NCBI GenBank assembly: GCA_017458005.1
Contig: JAFTGH010000011.1
Coordinates: 62,001-126,000, forward strand
From: Prevotella sp.
GTDB lineage: Bacteria > Bacteroidota > Bacteroidia > Bacteroidales > Bacteroidaceae
Length of the DNA: 64,000 nt
Direction of reading: 5' to 3'
Part shown: positions 44,358-53,175 of the stretch, in pieces
Layout: each line of letters begins with the position of its first letter
Numbering within the stretch: the stretch's first letter is position 1
Made by a program: the position numbers and the translations under genes
The notes under the pieces: model-generated
The model's input: only the letters and a program-made list of their open reading frames with translations
Database searches by the model: none
Told to the model about the DNA's origin: nothing

Positions 44358-45843
44358 GGTAATTGATTTTGAAATTAAACGTAGAACAATCGCCATAGAT
44401 GTTCCCTTTGTCGAAGGCATAGGCTGCCGAGAACTGCCAAGGACCTACTTGATAGATACCTTGCAGCATGGCATCGAATGAGTGGTGCTTAGGATAGAAT
44501 GGGATATAATAGGTCCCCATTCCCTCCCGATAAGAGCCTTTTACCATATAAGAGAGGCGGTCTGTGATTTCACCATTCACGCCCAAATGCCATGCTTTGA
44601 CACGATTGTCACGAAATCCCAGATATCCATCCTTATTATATATAGGTGAAGTGATGAGGGCATTGCCTGGTGTCATGCCATAATGTGCATAGCCATCATA
44701 GAAACTATGATTGTAATACTCATCGACACCTGTCACAAAGTCTGTTATCTGATGACGAATCGGATCTGGGTAATCACCGCTATCCCAGTGGATAGGACCA
44801 CATTGATTCGTAGACTGGAAATACTCAATCACTGCTCCACGGACGTATTGTCTGCCACTTGCTTTGTTCGTATATTGCAGTCCCCACAAACCATCCCAGC
44901 CGTTTCCCTTTCGCATGCCTGAGCCATCTTCATAGGGATTGTCGAGATAGGCTTGCAACTGGTGGTTTTTGTTGATGTTCCAACCGATTTGGACAGTCAT
45001 GATACCGATATGGTTTCCCCATACCCAATCTTCCTGACTGTCGTTCTCAAAATAATTGCTGTCACCTCCAGGGAAAATCACGTCCCAGAATGCTTTCAGA
45101 TTAGCAGGCTTTTTCTTTGCCACCAACTCCCCATCCTCATAAGTGTATTTTGTTCCTGCGAATTGGACGACATGCTCTAAACCTGCCACGACAAAGAATC
45201 GCTTATTAGGGTTGCTGCGGAAATACAGATGCTTTTGGTGGTAGTAAGTACCTGTAGTATATCTGGTATTGCCACTGCCTTCTTGGTAAAACTTGTCCTT
45301 GTGATAACTATTGTCCATGAACTTGCCATAGCCGAAGTCAAAGTTGATCTGTAACCAGTCTTTGGTGTAGGGTATTGTCCAGAAGCCATTGGTTCCGACA
45401 TGCACTTGTGGGATGGGCTTGGCATTGGTGCCCTTGACAAACGAGCCTGTAGACAGTAGGTTGTCACGCACCACCTGCTCCTGCTCACGACTGCCTACCT
45501 CTACGAAGAACGACTTCCACGAAAGGTTGGCATAGCATTGCTGCAGATAGGCATGATGGTCAGCATGTACAGAGGCGACAACATCCACTGCCCCCGATAG
45601 GGTCAAGTCTTTGCTAAAAGAATGTGTGGCATTGACGGCTCCACGAAGATATGCCGTATTAGAGCGAGTACCCAGTACATGATGGCGGTTGGTCGCTAAC
45701 TGGAAAGCGGTATAGTCGCCTGTTCCTATGGCTACCTCCGTCGTCAGGTCGTAAGTGATCTGTGTCGACAGAGTGTCTTGCGCTCCCGAGACAAGTGTTG
45801 ACATAAGGATGACAACAAGAAGAGCAAGATACCTATGTGCCAT
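44341..45843 (-). CDS. wzi: Capsule assembly protein Wzi family
   Basis: A 500-residue outer-membrane protein; start at 45843 (MAHRYLALLV) gives a clean signal peptide ending VSGAQ. The body alternates strands of a beta barrel with many Tyr/Trp/Gly and ends in an aromatic-rich strand. Motifs such as GSREQEQVVRDNLLSTGSF fit the Wzi family, which holds capsule polysaccharide at the cell surface. Its place at the end of the export locus fits. Confidence 0.85.
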   Translation of the reverse strand: MAHRYLALLVVILMSTLVSGAQDTLSTQITYDLTTEVAIGTGDYTAFQLATNRHHVLGTRSNTAYLRGAVNATHSFSKDLTLSGAVDVVASVHADHHAYLQQCYANLSWKSFFVEVGSREQEQVVRDNLLSTGSFVKGTNAKPIPQVHVGTNGFWTIPYTKDWLQINFDFGYGKFMDNSYHKDKFYQEGSGNTRYTTGTYYHQKHLYFRSNPNKRFFVVAGLEHVVQFAGTKYTYEDGELVAKKKPANLKAFWDVIFPGGDSNYFENDSQEDWVWGNHIGIMTVQIGWNINKNHQLQAYLDNPYEDGSGMRKGNGWDGLWGLQYTNKASGRQYVRGAVIEYFQSTNQCGPIHWDSGDYPDPIRHQITDFVTGVDEYYNHSFYDGYAHYGMTPGNALITSPIYNKDGYLGFRDNRVKAWHLGVNGEITDRLSYMVKGSYREGMGTYYIPFYPKHHSFDAMLQGIYQVGPWQFSAAYAFDKGNIYGDCSTFNFKINYHGKIL

Positions 45844-45862
45844 ATATATAATAAGGTGTAGA

Positions 45863-46492
45863 TTAGAATTTCTTACCCGCGGCAACATGAACAACGGTGA
45901 GGACCATGATCTTTAGGTCTTCCCACCAAGAACGGCGCTTAAGATAGTCAAGGTCCATCTCCAGTCGCTTGAGCATCTTCTCCATTGTGTCCGTATAACC
46001 GTTATAAAGGGTAGCGTATGAAGTCACGCCTGGTCGTATCTGATATAGATACTTATAGCGACAGTCTTGTTTCATAATCTGGTCGATATAGAACTTACGC
46101 TCAGGTCGTGGTCCCACAAACGACATGTCGCCTTTCAGGACGTTCCACAACTGAGGCAGTTCGTCCAAGTGATGACTTCTCAGGAATGTTCCTGCCTTGG
46201 TGAGCCTTTTGTCCTCGTTCTCATGATACAGTGCTGGTCCGTTCTCCTCTGCGTTGACCACCATACTGCGAAACTTATAGATGGTGAAAGGTCTGCCAAA
46301 GCGCCCGATGCGCTCCTGTTTATAGATCACAGGACCATCTTTGTCCTCCCGTTTAATGGTGATATAACAAATGAGGAAAAGGGGAGAGGCTAAGATAAGA
46401 AAGATAAGCGCTCCAATGAAGTCAAACCACCGTTTAACCTCTCTCTCGAAAGCATTCATTCCATCATAGATATACGGGTAATTTTGTTCCAT
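45863..46492 (-). CDS. Bacterial sugar transferase (initiating phosphoglycosyltransferase)
   Basis: A 209-residue monotopic enzyme: a hydrophobic re-entrant helix at about 18-40, then the family core with YKFRSMV, LRSHHLDELPQLWNVLKGDMSFVGPRPE (catalytic Asp-Glu pair) and RPGVTSYATLYNGY. It moves a sugar-1-phosphate from a UDP-sugar to undecaprenyl phosphate, the first step of exopolysaccharide repeat assembly. The WecA-like enzyme at 32896 could do a similar step, so the cell has two initiating enzymes of different folds. It lies 19 bp before wzi. Confidence 0.92.
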   Translation of the reverse strand: MEQNYPYIYDGMNAFEREVKRWFDFIGALIFLILASPLFLICYITIKREDKDGPVIYKQERIGRFGRPFTIYKFRSMVVNAEENGPALYHENEDKRLTKAGTFLRSHHLDELPQLWNVLKGDMSFVGPRPERKFYIDQIMKQDCRYKYLYQIRPGVTSYATLYNGYTDTMEKMLKRLEMDLDYLKRRSWWEDLKIMVLTVVHVAAGKKF

Positions 46493-46542
46493 TGGCAATC
46501 TGTTTCAAATTCTTTTAAATATAAAACGGCTGTCCTATATAT

Positions 46543-47352
46543 TTATTGTGTGTTTTCCTGCATCTTTTTTAGAAACTCTTTACTGTCATGTTTCCTTTTC
46601 TGCACTTTCAGATAGTAAGTGGGCATAAAATGAGTCAGGAAATACAGGTACGCTCTTATTTTGGAGAAGCCAAATACAGTCTCATAGACATTCACATTGT
46701 ATTTGATCAATGAGAATTTGTTGCTAGACACCGAATGCGTACGTTGGCGATAATAGGCAAGGGGCTCTGTCAAGCAAAAACAGATTTGACACTCCTTGAG
46801 TATATTTAGAAACAACGCCCAGTCTTGACGCTTGCGGATGGCTGGCATGTAGAACTTGTGCCCAAGTCGCTTGATGTCATAGATTGCTGTCAGACACCCG
46901 ATTTTGTTGTCGCGCTTCATCATACTCAATGTCAAGTGTTTAGGCGAGATGTTGATACCTGTTATCTCATTGTTCTCATCACATATCAGATAGGAGGAAC
47001 TGCAAAGCGCACAATCTTTCCGTGTCATGTGGGCTATCTGCTTTTCCAGTTTCTCAGGAAACCAGCGGTCATCGCAGTCGCAAAAAGCGATGTAACGTCC
47101 TTGTGCTCTCTCGATAGACTTGTTGCGAGCGACACCAGGTCCGTAGTTGTCTTTCAGAAACTCAACCTTGACACGGGGGTCTTTTTGGGCAAACTGTTGC
47201 AAGATCTTCTGTGTCTCGTCAGACGAGCAGTCGTCCGTAATCAGTAGTTCCAGATTCGTGTATGTCTGGTTAAGCACACTCTCTATGCTGTCAGCAAGAT
47301 ACTTGCTGGCATTGAAGGTGGGCATGATGACCGATACTAATTCTTGCTGCAT
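46543..47352 (-). CDS. Glycosyltransferase family 2
   Basis: A 269-residue enzyme; start at 47352 (MQQELVSVIMPTFN) opens the GT-A fold. It has LLITDDCSSDET, ARNKSIERAQGRYIAFCDCDDRW (the DxD metal motif lies in CDCDD) and later RKRQDWALFL, the ED/QDW-type catalytic region. It adds a sugar in repeat-unit synthesis. It has its own promoter at 47379-47409 and is followed by the sugar transferase and wzi. Confidence 0.9.
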   Translation of the reverse strand: MQQELVSVIMPTFNASKYLADSIESVLNQTYTNLELLITDDCSSDETQKILQQFAQKDPRVKVEFLKDNYGPGVARNKSIERAQGRYIAFCDCDDRWFPEKLEKQIAHMTRKDCALCSSSYLICDENNEITGINISPKHLTLSMMKRDNKIGCLTAIYDIKRLGHKFYMPAIRKRQDWALFLNILKECQICFCLTEPLAYYRQRTHSVSSNKFSLIKYNVNVYETVFGFSKIRAYLYFLTHFMPTYYLKVQKRKHDSKEFLKKMQENTQ

Positions 47353-47378
47353 GATGACAGAGATTTGAAAATCGGCTG

Positions 47379-47409
47379 CAAAGGTACTCTTTTTATTTGA
47401 TATCTCCAA
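47379..47409 (-). promoter_or_regulatory. Promoter of the glycosyltransferase-wzi operon
   Basis: On the - strand, TTG (47409-47407), 20-bp spacer, TACCTTTG (47386-47379). Confidence 0.7.
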
Positions 47410-47485
47410 AAGATAATGTGCCTAAACTCGAAAAAGATATAACTTATCATTTATTCGGATATTAGTAGTAAAATAGTTTTTAGCG

Positions 47486-47593
47486 TAGAAACTATCAGTT
47501 CCTGCCTAAGAAACTACCAGTTTCCTACTTGGGAACTATCAGTTTCCTGCTTGGAAACTGTCTGTTTCCGCCAAGGAAACTATTTGGGAACTA
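47486..47593. repeat. 22-bp tandem palindromic repeats, 4.5 copies
   Basis: Units of about 22 bp with core GGAAACTATCAGTTTCC, itself an inverted repeat (GGAAACT/AGTTTCC). Copies differ at a few bases and sit between two divergent promoters (47379-47409 and 47619-47649). Confidence 0.85.
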
Positions 47594-47618
47594 ACTTCAA
47601 AGAAACAGGAGGGATTAT

Positions 47619-47649
47619 TTGGAGATGTGGGAAATAAGTAGTACCTTTG
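47619..47649 (+). promoter_or_regulatory. Promoter of the DUF6078-like gene
   Basis: TTG at 47619-47621, 20-bp spacer, TACCTTTG at 47642-47649, only 5 bp before the ATG at 47655. Confidence 0.7.
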
Positions 47650-47654
47650 CAGAG

Positions 47655-48131
47655 ATGAATAAACTAACGAGTCAACCAAGAAAGGATATCGCCCCAACAG
47701 CAGAGGCAGACATCTTCCGCGAGAAGGCAGAGAACTATCTCGTATGTTTTAACAGCCAGTGTCCTCAATGTGAGAGTTGCCTGCGCTATCTGGTGGGGAA
47801 ATACGCCAGTGAGCGTCCATTGGCGATGGTGTCAGTCAATCCGCGCCATCCTAAGGTGGCTACCTCTGAGTGTCCTGTGTTCCGTAATAAAGAACAGGTG
47901 ATGATGAAGCGTGGCTTGATCCACTTCTATGACGACATGCCGAGCAGAAAGGAGTATCTTGTCCGTCATAGTCTTATCGCCGCCTTTGGGCGAAAAAACT
48001 ATTTCGAGATGCGTAAGGGTGTGCGTCTGATCTCCCCAGAAGAGCAAGATTGCATTGCCGACACCTGTCGCCAGTTAGGCTGGACAGGCGAACTCCATTA
48101 TGACGGTGAGCAGATGGGGTACGATTGGTAA
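47655..48131 (+). CDS. DUF6078-like cysteine-containing protein
   Basis: A 158-residue protein. A Cys cluster, CFNSQCPQCESCLRYLVG (about 37-54), suggests a metal site; SVNPRHP and FGRKNYFEMRKGVRLISPEEQ follow. It resembles the Bacteroidales DUF6078 family as I recall it; function unknown. The ATG follows the -7 box by 5 bp, so the message is probably leaderless. Its last 41 codons are duplicated at 49766-49891, after the ATPase gene. Confidence 0.75.
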   Translation: MNKLTSQPRKDIAPTAEADIFREKAENYLVCFNSQCPQCESCLRYLVGKYASERPLAMVSVNPRHPKVATSECPVFRNKEQVMMKRGLIHFYDDMPSRKEYLVRHSLIAAFGRKNYFEMRKGVRLISPEEQDCIADTCRQLGWTGELHYDGEQMGYDW

Positions 48132-48243
48132 GTCACTATAGCAACTTGAGTTTAAATTGGCGTTTGTTTCGCTAAAAGTCGGTAAGATAGGGTGTGTTTA
48201 GCGGAATAAACGCAATTTTGTTCCGGTTTTAACATTTGGATAC

Positions 48244-48274
48244 TTGCTTATTCCGATAATTATTTATAACTTTG
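48244..48274 (+). promoter_or_regulatory. Promoter of the AAA ATPase gene
   Basis: TTG at 48244-48246, 20-bp spacer, TAACTTTG at 48267-48274; the ATG is at 48301. Confidence 0.7.
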
Positions 48275-48300
48275 CAGACAACTTAAGAAACAAGCAGAGT

Positions 48301-49740
48301 ATGTGTACAGTTATCGGAAGAAAACAGGAGATAGCCGAACTGACTAGGCGCTATGAGAGCGGCAGGGCAGAGTTCATTGCAGTGTATGGTCGTCGTCGTG
48401 TCGGCAAGACATTCTTGATTAACGAGGTGTTGGGAGACAGTATGGTGTTCCACCACACAGGTCTCTCACCCTATGACCGTAAGCGGAAAGTCTCGCTCAA
48501 GACTCAACTTCAGAATTTCCAATTCTCCCTTATCCGTCATGGTATGGAAGGTATAGAGCAGCCTAAGTCATGGATGGAGGCTTTCTTTCTGTTAGAGCAG
48601 TTGCTTGACCGATTGGATAATGGTTCACGTCAGGTGGTGTTCATTGACGAACTGCCCTGGATGGATACGCCCCGCTCAGGTTTTCTGACGGCCCTTGAGT
48701 CTTTCTGGAACGGGTGGGGGTGTAGCCGACATAACCTTTGTTTTGTGATATGTGGCTCTGCTACATCTTGGATGCTTGACAACATCATCAATAATAAAGG
48801 TGGTCTCTATGGCCGACTGACCTGCGAAATGAAACTATCACCATTCACACTATTGGAGACCGAACAGTTCTTCATGAACAGAAATATAGATATGTCACGT
48901 TACAATATCATCCAAGCCTATATGATTCTGGGGGGCATACCATTCTATCTTGACTGCTTTAATCCGTCCTATAGTTTGGCTCAGAACATTGATACACTGT
49001 TCTTTAACCGGAAGGCAAAACTCGGTGATGAATTCGACCGACTGTTTAATTCCATCTTCGATAACGCGGCCGACTGTATGAAGATTATTCGCTGTCTTGG
49101 AAGGCGTCATGCCGGATATGGGCGTGAGATGATAGCCTGCGAGACAGGAATCAGCCCGAATGGCGATTTCACAAAACTTCTGAAGGCTCTTATTGCAAGT
49201 GACTTTGTTACTCGATATATCCCGTGGGGCAATGCTGGCAATGAGGAATATTATAAACTGTCTGACTGCTTCTGTTGGTTCTGGCTGCATTTTAAGGAGA
49301 AACTTGAAATTAGCGAGCAAGATTACTGGTCGCATCATATGAAGGAGCCTGAGATAACATCGTGGCGGGGCATAGCCTTCGAGGAGGTCTGTCTGCAGCA
49401 TATCCAACAGATAAAGATGGCTTTGCAGATTGCTGGTGTTGCCTCGCAAGAGTCATCACTGATAGTTAGTGGTGATAATGACACTGAGGGTATGCAGATA
49501 GACTTGCTGATAGACCGTGCTGACGATGTGGTGAATGTCTGTGAGATGAAGTTTTCTAAATCGAATTACGTCATCACAAAGTCATACGCAGATAAGTTAA
49601 TGAGACATATCGACCAACTGGAGCGCACTCAACCAAATAAGAAATACCATCTGACTTTTGTTACGGTCAATCCTATAGAGCGTAACGCTTACTCTGATAT
49701 TGTAAAGTCATCCATTACGTCGGATGAACTTTTTAGATAA
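48301..49740 (+). CDS. AAA ATPase with C-terminal DUF234/PDDEXK-like domain
   Basis: A 479-residue protein starting MCTVIGRKQEI. Walker A is GRRRVGKT at 30-37, Walker B VVFIDELPWM, then FVICGSATSWM, then a winged-helix part, and a C-terminal segment QIDLLIDRADDVVNVCEMKFS resembling the D...ExK core of PDDEXK nucleases in the DUF234 family. Such ATPases are frequent in Bacteroidales and archaea and behave like mobile genes; the function is unknown. It has its own promoter and lies between a gene and a copied piece of that gene. Confidence 0.85.
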   Translation: MCTVIGRKQEIAELTRRYESGRAEFIAVYGRRRVGKTFLINEVLGDSMVFHHTGLSPYDRKRKVSLKTQLQNFQFSLIRHGMEGIEQPKSWMEAFFLLEQLLDRLDNGSRQVVFIDELPWMDTPRSGFLTALESFWNGWGCSRHNLCFVICGSATSWMLDNIINNKGGLYGRLTCEMKLSPFTLLETEQFFMNRNIDMSRYNIIQAYMILGGIPFYLDCFNPSYSLAQNIDTLFFNRKAKLGDEFDRLFNSIFDNAADCMKIIRCLGRRHAGYGREMIACETGISPNGDFTKLLKALIASDFVTRYIPWGNAGNEEYYKLSDCFCWFWLHFKEKLEISEQDYWSHHMKEPEITSWRGIAFEEVCLQHIQQIKMALQIAGVASQESSLIVSGDNDTEGMQIDLLIDRADDVVNVCEMKFSKSNYVITKSYADKLMRHIDQLERTQPNKKYHLTFVTVNPIERNAYSDIVKSSITSDELFR

Positions 49741-49765
49741 ATCTGCCATGTGGCTCAGAGAGTGA

Positions 49766-49891
49766 GAGATGCGTAAGGGGGTGCGTCTGATTTCCCCAGA
49801 AGAGCAAGATTGCATTGCCGACACTTGTCGCCAGTTAGGTTGGGCAGGCGAACTTCATTATGACGGTGAGCAAATGGGGTACGATTGGTAG
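49766..49891 (+). pseudogene. Duplicated 3' fragment of the DUF6078-like gene
   Basis: 125 bp repeat 48006-48130 with seven mismatches (about 94 percent identical), covering the last 41 codons and still open to a TAG stop at 49889. Only one difference changes an amino acid near GWTGEL/GWAGEL, apart from one near the left end. There is no start codon context, so it is a fragment. Confidence 0.85.
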
Positions 49892-49913
49892 ACTACAAAG
49901 ACACCAATAAAAT

Positions 49914-49944
49914 TTGGTGGATTATAAAATATAATTTAATTTTG
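49914..49944 (+). promoter_or_regulatory. Promoter of the beta-propeller-like gene
   Basis: TTG at 49914-49916, 20-bp spacer, TAATTTTG at 49937-49944; the ATG at 49955 follows 10 bp later. Confidence 0.6.
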
Positions 49945-49954
49945 TACCTTGGAT

Positions 49955-51217
49955 ATGAATAAGTTAGAGTCTTTTGTATATAATAGAGTTAAGAACAATT
50001 ATATTGTTAAGAACGCACTTCGTAATCTCTATCAGGGATTTTACGATTTGCTTCCAAATTACCCAAGTAGGTTTTCCGTCAATCCTATAGTCAGAGAAAA
50101 TAGTTTCTTTGGATTCCATGATTGTTGTCCATTCAGCATGGATGGTACGAAGCATTTGGCATATAAACTGCATATTCCTTTGAGAATGCCAGGCAAGGAT
50201 GATTTGTTGGAAGTTGGCTATTGGACAGGTAAGGACTATGAACAGTGGGTGCGCATAGGCGAAACCGGTGCATGGAACTATCACAAAGGTAGTCGACTTC
50301 AATGGATTAACGGTAAAGAATGTATATATAATAATGTGGTAGATGGTGTGCTCAAATCTACTATCGTAGATGTTCATACTGGTGAAAAAAGGGTTATCGA
50401 CTGGGCAATAGACACTGTTAGCCCCGATGGTCGACTTGCCACCACCTTCAGTTATGAGCGTTTACAGGAAATGATGCCAGGGTATGGTTATTTGTATGGA
50501 GATTCAGATTCTTTTATGGGCGAGAAAGTGAGCGATCATACGGGACTGTTTATCGTTGATCTGGAAAGAAATAGTCGTAGGATGCTGTTAAGTCTAAGTC
50601 AAGTAGCAGCCTTCCAGCCAGAAGAGAGTATGCAAGATACCTTTCACTTCGTAACGCATACGGAGTTTTCTCATGACAATCGTTATGTTGCGTTCCTGCA
50701 TCGCTGGTATAAAGGCACTTTCCGCAGGACACGCCTTTTGGTATATGATATGGAGAGGAAAGAGTTGTTTTCCTCACCAACTTCAGGTATGGTTTCACAT
50801 TACCATTGGAATGGAGAGAACGGCATAGTTGCCTATTGTCGTATGGAGGACATTGACTCACATGTATATTTCTCATCCCCAGAGATGATGGAATGGAAGC
50901 GATGTGGTTATCCTATGCTGAATTCTGATGGTCATCAGCATTTTATTGACAATGATTGGTTCCTAGTGGACACCTATCCCAATAAGTGGCGTCATTGTAA
51001 ATTATACAAGGTAAACAGGAAAACAGACGAAGTTGTATTGCTTGCTGATGTGAAGAGTCCCAAACAATTTGTCGCTCCAGATCAAGATCATTGGTGGAAA
51101 TGTGACCTGCACCCTCGAAGTGATATGGAAGGACGTTGGGTATCTTTTGACTCTGTTCATACAGGCCAACGTTGTTTGTGTATCATGCCGCTTTTGCCTT
51201 CGACAGTGAATAACTGA
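49955..51217 (+). CDS. Beta-propeller-like protein of exopolysaccharide loci
   Basis: A 420-residue soluble protein without signal peptide. It shows repeated beta-blade-like units with aromatic and Asp/Gly turns (CCPFSMDGTKHLAYK, TVSPDGRLATTFSYE, EFSHDNRYVAFLHRW, LHPRSDMEGRWVSFDS), like TolB-type or WD-like propellers. Genes of this kind turn up in surface-polysaccharide loci, but their reaction is not known to me. It is on the + strand inside a - strand locus and its end overlaps the convergent lyase gene by 35 bp. Confidence 0.65.
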   Translation: MNKLESFVYNRVKNNYIVKNALRNLYQGFYDLLPNYPSRFSVNPIVRENSFFGFHDCCPFSMDGTKHLAYKLHIPLRMPGKDDLLEVGYWTGKDYEQWVRIGETGAWNYHKGSRLQWINGKECIYNNVVDGVLKSTIVDVHTGEKRVIDWAIDTVSPDGRLATTFSYERLQEMMPGYGYLYGDSDSFMGEKVSDHTGLFIVDLERNSRRMLLSLSQVAAFQPEESMQDTFHFVTHTEFSHDNRYVAFLHRWYKGTFRRTRLLVYDMERKELFSSPTSGMVSHYHWNGENGIVAYCRMEDIDSHVYFSSPEMMEWKRCGYPMLNSDGHQHFIDNDWFLVDTYPNKWRHCKLYKVNRKTDEVVLLADVKSPKQFVAPDQDHWWKCDLHPRSDMEGRWVSFDSVHTGQRCLCIMPLLPSTVNN

Positions 51218-53153
51218 TTTTTCCTTTCAGAGAGCGTTTCTTAATGGTCAGCAGAATGCGGTAAAGTGTTTTCTTGTTCCAGGTATTGCTGATTTTTGTG
51301 TCGTTATATTGTATTTCCTCAATGGCAGGTGTCAGTAAGGCAGTATTGTACCTCAACAGGTACGTCTGTTTGTCCGTACTGATGGTAATGACACCATCTC
51401 CAGTGATAAGGGGAGTACCACAGGTGATAAGTATCAGTTCTGTCGGCTTTTGATAAGAGAGTAATTGATAGTCTTCGGTAATGCGGATCTCCTGACTTCG
51501 GTTCAGTAGGATGGTTCTTCTCCATTGTTTGACAGAGGCTTCTTGTGGGTAGGCATCTGCTATGTCAAGTGTCAGCGATGCTTGTCGTTCATCACAATAA
51601 TATTTCACATTCTTAGCACGAAAGTTTTTCCCCGCTTGTTGTTCTATTCCATTGATTAGTGGCACGTTATGATAGGCAGAGCGGCAGTTGAACAAATTAT
51701 AGCGTCCTCCACTGAAGGTCTGGGAGGTATAGGTGCCGACACCTATGTCAATCAACACAGGTTCAGCATCATTATAGACAATGAAGTTGCCGACATCGTT
51801 GTGGTTGTGACTTTCATCATTATGCCCTCCCTTCGCTGCCACATAAAAGTTGTGAGTACTGTTTTCTTCCGACCGTGCTGTGAATACCTGAAGGTAAGGT
51901 AGCCATGTGTCACGTACAAGTGGCTCGGCAGTTCTCGTGTCCTTAAATATATTATAGTGAATGAGAAACATAAGTTCGCGTGACAAAGAGGGGAACTCTG
52001 ATGTTCGGTAGTGCAGGGCAGGCTTGAAATGAAAGGATGATCTTTGGGCGTTCAGAACTGCAAATTGTGTAAGTGCGGAGTCTTTGATGCTTAGCCCGAG
52101 GGGGAACAACACTTCATAGGGGATGGTTGCACTAGGACGGGAATCAGCAAAGTTGACATATTGGTTGTTACCAATGTAAAGTTTATACGGAAAGGTTGCC
52201 ATGGCGAGTAACTTTTCAGTCTGCGGATACCTGACGGCATCTTTTGTAGCCAGGGAAAGTAGTTGAATGCAGTCGAAGAGAGAGCCTGTGGCTCGGTTCC
52301 AGTAACCGATACCTTCATCACATCCTCCATCGTTAGGATAACCAGCAACGAAAATGTCAAGACACCTTAATACTTGTTGTATGGCATCTCTCTGCTTCTT
52401 ACGGTCTTTCTCACAGAAAAGGATACATGACAACCAATTGGCACATGTCCATGTGTTGTGGTTCCACGACCGTTTCTTCCATGTATAGTCGTTGGTGCGT
52501 GCAGGCACAAGTATGCGGCGGTTAATCTCTTTGCGGATTGTCTCGCAGATTCCTCGGTCTGTATTCTCAAGTTCGTCGTGGAGCATGTATGCGGTCCAAG
52601 CAAGTAAGTTAGCGGTCTCTGCATTAAATAAGTCAACCACTTGGTTTTGGGCATCTGGTGTTGCCGTAGGGTAGTGGGCTGGGATACCCCACCAAACCTC
52701 AGAGAGTGTGTAACGCAATCCTTGATCTATGTCGTTGATAAAATTTCCTTTATGTTCTAAAATCTCTGCCATGACAAGTACAGCCAATCGTTGTCGGAGA
52801 GCGAAATTCTTTTGCTCATAATTCGTGCGATTACCATTCTTCTTGAACTCTCCGAAAACACTGTTTGGTATAGGGTCCCATGTCTTACCCAGGTGCTTCT
52901 TGGCAGCAGCAATGTAGTCGTTGCGCAGCCGCTGAGGCAACATCTGCCGCCAGAGGCTGTCTTTTGCTTGTGGCACAGGTTTGAAGTCCATAGGTGCAGG
53001 CAGGCTCCTCATGATTAGTTGTTGCTCTTCTTGGGACAGGAAAGCATAAGGCTGTGCGTGTAGTGTAGGGACAGAGAAATAAGATATTAGAGTAAATGCT
53101 AATACAAATACACGTATTATCGGTATGGAAGAAGAAATCTTTATTGGAGGCAT
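51183..53153 (-). CDS. Heparinase II/III-family polysaccharide lyase or hydrolase
   Basis: A 656-residue secreted protein: signal peptide about 1-33 ending in LHAQ, an alpha-helical toroid part with repeated Trp-rich helices (SWNHNTWTCANWLS, GCDEGIGYWNRATGS), then a beta-sandwich part with AAKGGHNDESHNHNDVGNFI, the conserved His/Asn block of the heparinase II/III family. In an export locus it likely trims or degrades polysaccharide in the periplasm, as alginate lyases do in alginate operons. It lies 22 bp after a glycosyltransferase gene. Confidence 0.82.
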   Translation of the reverse strand: MPPIKISSSIPIIRVFVLAFTLISYFSVPTLHAQPYAFLSQEEQQLIMRSLPAPMDFKPVPQAKDSLWRQMLPQRLRNDYIAAAKKHLGKTWDPIPNSVFGEFKKNGNRTNYEQKNFALRQRLAVLVMAEILEHKGNFINDIDQGLRYTLSEVWWGIPAHYPTATPDAQNQVVDLFNAETANLLAWTAYMLHDELENTDRGICETIRKEINRRILVPARTNDYTWKKRSWNHNTWTCANWLSCILFCEKDRKKQRDAIQQVLRCLDIFVAGYPNDGGCDEGIGYWNRATGSLFDCIQLLSLATKDAVRYPQTEKLLAMATFPYKLYIGNNQYVNFADSRPSATIPYEVLFPLGLSIKDSALTQFAVLNAQRSSFHFKPALHYRTSEFPSLSRELMFLIHYNIFKDTRTAEPLVRDTWLPYLQVFTARSEENSTHNFYVAAKGGHNDESHNHNDVGNFIVYNDAEPVLIDIGVGTYTSQTFSGGRYNLFNCRSAYHNVPLINGIEQQAGKNFRAKNVKYYCDERQASLTLDIADAYPQEASVKQWRRTILLNRSQEIRITEDYQLLSYQKPTELILITCGTPLITGDGVITISTDKQTYLLRYNTALLTPAIEEIQYNDTKISNTWNKKTLYRILLTIKKRSLKGKISYSLSKAKAA

Positions 53154-53175
53154 GAAGAGGATAACTATGGTTTCC

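Noticed and set aside
47486-47593. CRISPR array
   Set aside because: The 22-bp units are directly tandem with no unique spacers, and no cas genes are present.
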